DNA of 64,000 nucleotides from Polaromonas glacialis (GTDB lineage Bacteria > Pseudomonadota > Gammaproteobacteria > Burkholderiales > Burkholderiaceae_C), in contig NZ_KL448323.1 in the NCBI RefSeq assembly GCF_000709345.1, positions 954,242 through 1,018,241 of the forward strand, given 5' to 3'. Position 1 is the first letter of the stretch. Each line of letters opens with the position of its first letter. Made by a program: the position numbers and the translations under genes. This document shows positions 59,227 through 64,000 of this stretch, piece after piece. The notes beneath the pieces were generated by a model. It made no database searches. It was not told where the DNA came from and worked only from the letters and a program-made list of their open reading frames with translations.

Positions 59227-59952
59227 GTGGCTGGTCATAGTAAATGGGCGAATATTCAACACCGCAAGGGTCGCCAGGACGACAAACGCGGCAAGGTCTG
59301 GACGCGGGTGATCCGCGAAATCATGGTGGCGGCGCGCCTGGGCGGCGGCGACCTGGCGACCAATCCGCGCCTGCGCCTGGCCGTTGAAAAGGCCAAGGCA
59401 GCCAATCTGGCGGCAGATACGGTCAAGCGCAACATCGACAAGGCCACGGGCAACCTGGAAGGCGTCCACTACGAAGAAGTCCGCTACGAAGGCTATGGCA
59501 TCGGCGGCGCGGCCATTTTGGTGGACTGCATGACCGACAACAAGGTCCGCACTGTCGCTGAAGTCCGCCATGCGTTTTCCAAGCACGGCGGCAACATGGG
59601 CACCGAAGGCTCGGTCGTGTTTCAGTTCAAGCACTGCGGCCAGCTGATTTTTGCGCCGGGCACAAATGAAGACCGGGTCATGGAAATCGCGCTGGAGGCC
59701 GGAGCCGACGATGTGATTGCGCATGATGACGGCGCCATTGAAGTGCTGACGCTCTATACCGCGCTGGAAACCGTCAAGAACGCCCTGGAGGCCGCCGGCT
59801 TGACGCCGGAACTGGCCGAAGTCACCATGCGCGCCGACAACACCATCGAACTGAGCGGCGACGATGCCCAGAAAATGCAAAAGCTGCTCGATGTGCTGGA
59901 AGACATGGACGACACGCAGGAAGTCTTTCACAATGCCGAGTTTTCCGAATAA
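59227..59952 (+). CDS. YebC/PmpR-family protein
   Basis: This 241-residue protein begins [20 protein letters not shown], the invariant YebC start, and has three domains typical of the family. It has been described as a DNA-binding regulator and as a factor easing ribosome stalling at polyproline, depending on the paralogue. The start is GTG with AAGGA seven bases before it. purD follows 39 bp later. Confidence 0.93.
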   Translation: MAGHSKWANIQHRKGRQDDKRGKVWTRVIREIMVAARLGGGDLATNPRLRLAVEKAKAANLAADTVKRNIDKATGNLEGVHYEEVRYEGYGIGGAAILVDCMTDNKVRTVAEVRHAFSKHGGNMGTEGSVVFQFKHCGQLIFAPGTNEDRVMEIALEAGADDVIAHDDGAIEVLTLYTALETVKNALEAAGLTPELAEVTMRADNTIELSGDDAQKMQKLLDVLEDMDDTQEVFHNAEFSE

Positions 59953-59991
59953 GACATCCTTTGCAAACACAACAACAATGAAAGCCCCGGC

Positions 59992-61284
59992 ATGAAAGTC
60001 TTAGTGGTAGGCGGCGGCGGCCGTGAACATGCGCTGGCCTGGAAACTGGCCCAGTCGCCCAAGGTGCAGGCGGTTTATGTGGCACCGGGAAATGGCGGAA
60101 CCGCCCTGGATTCCCGGCTTGAGAACATAAATATCACGGACCCGCAAGCCCTGCGGGCCTGGGCAGCTAATGAAAAGATAGCGTTGACGGTGGTCGGCCC
60201 GGAGCAGCCATTGGCCGCCGGCATCGTCGATGAATTTCGCAAGCACGGCCTGCGGGTATTTGGCCCGACCAAGGCGGCGGCGCAGCTGGAAAGCTCCAAG
60301 GCCTTTTCCAAGGCGTTCATGAAGCGCCACCATATTCCGACGGCGGACTATGAAACCTTCAACGACGCAGCGGCCGCGCATGCGTATGTCGATGAAAAGG
60401 GCGCCCCTATCGTGGTCAAGGCTGATGGCTTGGCCGCAGGCAAGGGCGTGGTCGTCGCCATGACCCTGCACGAGGCGCACGAAGCCATTGAATTCATGCT
60501 GGCCCCCGAGCCGGAATTCAACCCGCTGGGCGTGACGCACAACGAGGGCGGCGCGCGCGTCGTGATCGAGGAATTCCTGCAGGGCGAGGAAGCCAGCTTC
60601 ATTGTCATGTGCGATGGCAAGAACGTCGCTGTTTTGGCCACCAGCCAGGACCACAAGCGGCTGCTCGACGGCGACCAGGGTCCCAACACGGGTGGCATGG
60701 GCGCTTATTCGCCAGCTCCGGTGGTCACGCCCGATGTGCATGCCCGGGCGATGCGCGAGATCATCCTGCCCACCATCAAGGGCATGGAAAAGGACGGCAT
60801 TCCGTTCACCGGTTTTTTATACGCCGGCCTGATGATCGATGCGCAGGGCAAGCCCAAGACGCTGGAATTCAACTGTCGCATGGGCGACCCGGAAACCCAG
60901 CCCATCATGATGCGGCTGAAAACCGATCTGTTCGATGTGATGATGGCGGCTACCTCGGGCGCCCTCGACAAGGTGGAAATGGAATGGGACCGTCGTCCGG
61001 CGCTTGGCGTGGTGATGGCCGCGCACGGTTATCCGCTGCATCCGCGCAAGGGCGATGTCATCCACGGCTTGCCCCCGGCCAGTGACGACGCCATGGTGTT
61101 TCATGCGGGTACGCAACGCCAGGACGGCGCCACGGTCACTTCCGGCGGCCGCGTGCTGTGCGTAACGGCGCTCGGCGGCACGGTCAAGGCGGCGCAGCAG
61201 CGCGCCTACGAAGTCGCCCGGGGAATTGATTTCGATGGCGCGCAATTTCGCAAGGACATTGGCTACCGGGCGATCAAGTCCTGA
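59992..61284 (+). CDS. purD: Phosphoribosylamine-glycine ligase
   Basis: This 430-residue ATP-grasp enzyme performs the second step of purine synthesis, joining phosphoribosylamine and glycine. It has KVLVVGGGGREHALAWKLAQ, the ATP-grasp segment PIVVKADGLAAGKGVVVA near residues 138-155 and the C-terminal NCRMGDPETQPIMMRL signature near 290. Length is normal. hemF follows after nine bases, so they are probably co-transcribed. Confidence 0.96.
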   Translation: MKVLVVGGGGREHALAWKLAQSPKVQAVYVAPGNGGTALDSRLENINITDPQALRAWAANEKIALTVVGPEQPLAAGIVDEFRKHGLRVFGPTKAAAQLESSKAFSKAFMKRHHIPTADYETFNDAAAAHAYVDEKGAPIVVKADGLAAGKGVVVAMTLHEAHEAIEFMLAPEPEFNPLGVTHNEGGARVVIEEFLQGEEASFIVMCDGKNVAVLATSQDHKRLLDGDQGPNTGGMGAYSPAPVVTPDVHARAMREIILPTIKGMEKDGIPFTGFLYAGLMIDAQGKPKTLEFNCRMGDPETQPIMMRLKTDLFDVMMAATSGALDKVEMEWDRRPALGVVMAAHGYPLHPRKGDVIHGLPPASDDAMVFHAGTQRQDGATVTSGGRVLCVTALGGTVKAAQQRAYEVARGIDFDGAQFRKDIGYRAIKS

Positions 61285-61293
61285 AGGCCGGAC

Positions 61294-62217
61294 ATGTCAA
61301 GCATCGACCTTTCAACCGTCCGCACCTTTTTGCTGGGTTTGCAAGAGCGCATTACCTGTGCGATTGCCCAGGTGGATGGCCAGCCCTTCGTGGCCGACCA
61401 TTGGCAAAAGGAACCCGGTGAAACGCTGCAGGGCAATGGCATCACCAAAATCCTGGAAGGCGGCCGGGTGTTTGAGCGGGCAGGCTGCGGCTTTTCCCAT
61501 GTGCGCGGCCCCAGGCTGCCGCCCTCTGCAACCCAGCACCGGCCCGAACTGGCTGGCGCACCGTTTGAGGCCATGGGTGTTTCCCTGGTGTTTCATCCGC
61601 GCAATCCCTATGTGCCGACGGTGCACATGAATGTCCGGATGCTTGCGGCAACGCCGCTTGGCGAAGACGCCGAACCGGTTTGCTGGTTTGGCGGCGGCAT
61701 GGACCTGACGCCTTTTTACGGCTTTGACGAAGACGCCGTGCATTTCCATCAGGTGTGCAAGGACGCACTGGCGCCATTTGGCGACGACAAATACCCACGC
61801 TTCAAGCAGTGGTGCGATGAGTATTTCTACCTCAAGCACCGGCAGGAGCAGCGCGGCATCGGTGGCGTGTTTTTCGATGACTTTCAGGAGCTTGGGCTGG
61901 CGCAGAGCTTTGCGATGATGCAAGGCGTTGGCGATTCCTTCCTGCAGGCGTATCTGCCGATTGTCGAACGCCGCAAGGACATCCCCTTTGGCCAGCGTGA
62001 GCGCGATTTCCAGTTGTACCGTCGGGGCCGCTATGTGGAGTTCAACCTGGTCTGGGACCGGGGCACCCATTTCGGCCTGCAGTCGGGCGGACGGACCGAA
62101 TCGATCCTGATGTCCATGCCGCCGCTGGCAAGCTGGTCCTACCAGCGGCCAAATGAAGCCGGATCGCCTGAAGAACGCCTGTATACAGAGTTTCTTGCCA
62201 GGCGGGACTGGGTTTGA
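61294..62217 (+). CDS. hemF: Oxygen-dependent coproporphyrinogen-III oxidase
   Basis: This 307-residue enzyme decarboxylates coproporphyrinogen III to protoporphyrinogen IX using oxygen. Signature segments are [16 protein letters not shown] with the conserved His, [27 protein letters not shown] and [19 protein letters not shown]. The stop codon overlaps the TTG start of nadD. Confidence 0.96.
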   Translation: MSSIDLSTVRTFLLGLQERITCAIAQVDGQPFVADHWQKEPGETLQGNGITKILEGGRVFERAGCGFSHVRGPRLPPSATQHRPELAGAPFEAMGVSLVFHPRNPYVPTVHMNVRMLAATPLGEDAEPVCWFGGGMDLTPFYGFDEDAVHFHQVCKDALAPFGDDKYPRFKQWCDEYFYLKHRQEQRGIGGVFFDDFQELGLAQSFAMMQGVGDSFLQAYLPIVERRKDIPFGQRERDFQLYRRGRYVEFNLVWDRGTHFGLQSGGRTESILMSMPPLASWSYQRPNEAGSPEERLYTEFLARRDWV

Positions 62218-62846
62218 GTACTAACGCTAGCGGCCAGCCCCGACGCATCGGCGTGTTTGGTGGTGCGTTTGACCCGCCGCACAACGCCCATGTCGCAATG
62301 GCCAGGGCAGCACTGGCGCAGTTCGCTCTTGATGTGCTGCACGTCATCCCGACCGGCCAGGCATGGCACAAGGCCAGGGCGCTCAGCGCCCCCGAACACC
62401 GGCTGGCCATGGCCCGGCTGGCGTTCGGCAGCATTGATGGCGTCATCGTGGACACGCGCGAATTGCAGCGCACGGGCCCTACCTTTACCATTGATACCTT
62501 GAAGGCCTTGCAAGCCGAGAATCCCGGGTGCCAGCTCTACCTGTTCATAGGCGCAGACCAGTTCGCCACCTTTGCCCAATGGCATCAATGGAGGCAGATT
62601 CTTGAAATCGCTATAATTTGTATAGCTGATCGTACAGAATCCGCGCTGACTCAAATCCAGTTTGACGTTTATGCGCCGCACCATCACCGGTTTTTCGTTC
62701 TCAAGTTGCCCCTGATGCCGGTCAGCGCCACCCAGATTCGCCAGATGATGGCTTCGGGCGCGACCACCGCCGAAGAAGCCAGGAAATTGGTTCCCGAAGC
62801 GGTTGCACGTTATATTTCGCTGTATCAACTGTACGGCCCCGGTTAA
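62214..62846 (+). CDS. nadD: Nicotinate-nucleotide adenylyltransferase
   Basis: This 210-residue enzyme adenylates nicotinate mononucleotide in NAD+ synthesis, upstream of the NadE step. The nucleotidyltransferase signature [20 protein letters not shown] lies near residues 13-32 (H-x-x-H), and MPVSATQIR near the C-terminus is the second ATP motif. The start TTG overlaps the hemF stop. The stretch [20 protein letters not shown] near residue 135 is encoded by DNA resembling the dispersed palindromic repeat and sits where homologues usually have a short A-R-P-G loop, as far as I recall. Confidence 0.92.
   Translation: MSTNASGQPRRIGVFGGAFDPPHNAHVAMARAALAQFALDVLHVIPTGQAWHKARALSAPEHRLAMARLAFGSIDGVIVDTRELQRTGPTFTIDTLKALQAENPGCQLYLFIGADQFATFAQWHQWRQILEIAIICIADRTESALTQIQFDVYAPHHHRFFVLKLPLMPVSATQIRQMMASGATTAEEARKLVPEAVARYISLYQLYGPG
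62610..62663 (+). repeat. Dispersed palindromic repeat, copy i (degenerate, inside nadD)
   Basis: GCTATAATTTGTATAGCTGA, TCGTACAGAATCCGCGCTG, ACTCAAATCCAG parallels copy f (GCTATGAATTAAATAGCTGC) and copy d. GCTATA and TATAGC are a perfect inverted pair. It is open in the nadD frame. The resemblance is weaker than for the intergenic copies. Confidence 0.45.
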
Positions 62847-62874
62847 TTTTCACCCTATTGAAGCAAAGCATTGC

Positions 62875-63741
62875 ATGACCCCTATCACTGTCAAAATCTC
62901 AAGCGCCGAGGGCAAAAAAGATGTCCAAAAACTGCAGCGCGCCATCATTGACGGGCTCGAAGATGTCAAGGCGCAAGACATCCAGGTGTTTGATACCGAG
63001 CACATCACGTCGCTGTTCGAGCGCGTGATCGTTGCGTCGGGAACGTCCAACCGCCAGACCAAGGCGCTTGCCGCCAGCGTGCGCGACGCCGTGCGGGATG
63101 CCGGTTTTGCCAAGCCACGCATTGAGGGCGAGGACAACGGCGAGTGGATCATCGTTGACTGCGGCGCGGCGGTCGCGCACATCATGCAGCCGACGATTCG
63201 CCAGTACTACAACCTGGAAGAACTCTGGGGCGACAAGCCCATCAAGCTCAAGCTTGGAGCCCCGGCGCCGCTGCCAAAAGCCGCCAAGGCCGAAGCGAAG
63301 GCAGAAGTCAAGCCTGCCCGGTCACGTGCTGCGGCTGGCGGCAAATCGAAAACTACTCCCAAGCCGTCCAAGGCAGCTAAAAGTCCTAGCGACGAGAACC
63401 TGCCAGACGCCATAACGTTCGCACGAACCGATGACGGCACTTATGTGGGCCGCGTTGGCAAGACGCATGATTGGACGGCCAAGCGCAATGCAACGGCACC
63501 GGCTGCAGAACCTGAAGCCAAGCCGGTCAAGGCACGCAAGCCAGCCGCCAGGGTGGCTTCGGCCGAGTCAAAGCCGGTGGCGACAAAGGCAGCCGTAAAA
63601 AAGGTGGTCGTCAAGACACCGGTTGTGAAAACCCCTGTGGCTAAAAAAGTCGCCGCCCAGCAGGCTGTGGTCAAGACAGCTGCCAAAAAGCCTGCACCCA
63701 GAAAGCCTGCTGCGAAGAAAACCACACCCCGGAGCGAATGA
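62875..63741 (+). CDS. rsfS: Ribosomal silencing factor RsfS with long Lys/Ala/Pro-rich tail
   Basis: RsfS binds ribosomal protein uL14 and blocks subunit joining. The domain occupies about residues 18-118, with [42 protein letters not shown] and [32 protein letters not shown]. The remaining roughly 170 residues are a low-complexity basic tail, including K-A-A-K, K-P-A and V-V-K-T-P repeats like histone H1. Typical RsfS has 105-120 residues. The ATG at 62875 is used because homology begins shortly after it. It is coupled to rlmH by ATGA. Confidence 0.93.
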   Translation: MTPITVKISSAEGKKDVQKLQRAIIDGLEDVKAQDIQVFDTEHITSLFERVIVASGTSNRQTKALAASVRDAVRDAGFAKPRIEGEDNGEWIIVDCGAAVAHIMQPTIRQYYNLEELWGDKPIKLKLGAPAPLPKAAKAEAKAEVKPARSRAAAGGKSKTTPKPSKAAKSPSDENLPDAITFARTDDGTYVGRVGKTHDWTAKRNATAPAAEPEAKPVKARKPAARVASAESKPVATKAAVKKVVVKTPVVKTPVAKKVAAQQAVVKTAAKKPAPRKPAAKKTTPRSE

Positions 63742-64000
63742 GGCTGACCATCGTAGCCGTCGGCCAGAAGGTGCCCGATTGGGCCCAGACAGCTTACGAC
63801 GACTATGCCAAACGCTTTCCTCCAGAATTGAAGGTTGAGCTAAAGGCCGTCAAGACCGAACCGAGGGGGTCCAAAACGCTGGAAAACCTGCTTGCGGCGG
63901 AGCGCAGCCGCATTGAGGGCGCCATTGCCAGAGGCTGCCGGATCGTGGCACTGGATGAGCGCGGAACGGCCGTGACCACCATGGCGCTGGCGGAGAATCT
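63738..64000 (+). CDS. rlmH: 23S rRNA pseudouridine-1915 N3-methyltransferase RlmH (partial, 3' end beyond window)
   Basis: Eighty-seven codons are present before the window ends. They read [28 protein letters not shown] by segments and continue through KTEPRGSK, the helix [13 protein letters not shown] and [12 protein letters not shown], the RlmH pattern leading to the SAM-binding knot. The start overlaps the rsfS stop (ATGA). The C-terminal half with the GGxxG motif lies outside the window. Confidence 0.93.
   Translation, partial: MRLTIVAVGQKVPDWAQTAYDDYAKRFPPELKVELKAVKTEPRGSKTLENLLAAERSRIEGAIARGCRIVALDERGTAVTTMALAEN

Overview
The window looks like a chromosomal segment of a GC-rich betaproteobacterium, most probably a member of the Comamonadaceae (Polaromonas/Rhodoferax/Variovorax-like). 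The assignment rests on gene content (a Bug-family solute receptor, DUF3106/DUF3619 proteins next to an ECF sigma factor, ilvBHC-pssA-leuA, aat-bpt, purD-hemF-nadD-rsfS-rlmH) and on short dispersed palindromic repeats of a kind I associate with that family. No species-level claim is possible without a search.

Layout: 0-1.5 kb, ATPase and permease of a polar amino-acid ABC importer. 2.6-7.4 kb, a lipopolysaccharide block (msbA and an O-antigen ligase on the minus strand, two glycosyltransferases divergent from them). 7.4-11.3 kb, tolB-pal-cpoB, tcdA and two tRNA-Lys genes with a promoter and terminator. 11.5-13.0 kb, a complete single-ORF IS66-family element with perfect ends and an 8-bp target duplication, followed by a small frameshifted gene. 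13.6-22.8 kb, an NlpC/P60 hydrolase, an aldose dehydrogenase, an MCE-type lipid transporter locus without an ATPase, a short Hsp70, a peroxiredoxin-glutaredoxin fusion and a phasin. 22.9-27.2 kb, a sugar-acid catabolic block (Bug receptor, RraA-like protein, IlvD/Edd dehydratase) with a divergent GntR regulator and a perfect 16-bp palindrome between them. 27.3-31.7 kb, an orphan ATPase, a K+-independent proton-pumping pyrophosphatase and a divergent soluble pyrophosphatase. 32-37 kb, a giant CheB/CheR/PAS/histidine-kinase/receiver hybrid followed by a kinase-like protein. 37-46.4 kb, lipase-like, predicted nuclease, FemAB/GNAT-like, nadE, glnB, LOG-family, dgkA, RDD and an ECF-sigma operon. 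46.7-53 kb, branched-chain amino-acid synthesis (ilvB, ilvH, ilvC, pssA, leuA) with a clear leucine attenuator before leuA. 53-64 kb, pbpG, an IclR regulator, the N-degron transferases bpt and aat, upp, a HerA-like ATPase, yebC, purD, hemF, nadD, rsfS and the start of rlmH.

Most is ordinary housekeeping DNA with tight operons (many 4-bp ATGA overlaps). The most interesting signals are: (1) a leader peptide plus mutually exclusive hairpins before leuA; (2) a dispersed palindromic repeat family found mostly between genes but apparently also in-frame inside two coding sequences (a FemAB-like gene and nadD), together with a second, GC-rich in-frame insert in the same FemAB-like gene; (3) two paralogous roughly 100-residue proteins of unknown function about 20 kb apart; (4) a predicted MmcB-like PD-(D/E)XK nuclease; and (5) an MCE permease/MCE/lipoprotein locus lacking its ATPase. 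No CRISPR array, prophage, plasmid origin or defence island was seen.
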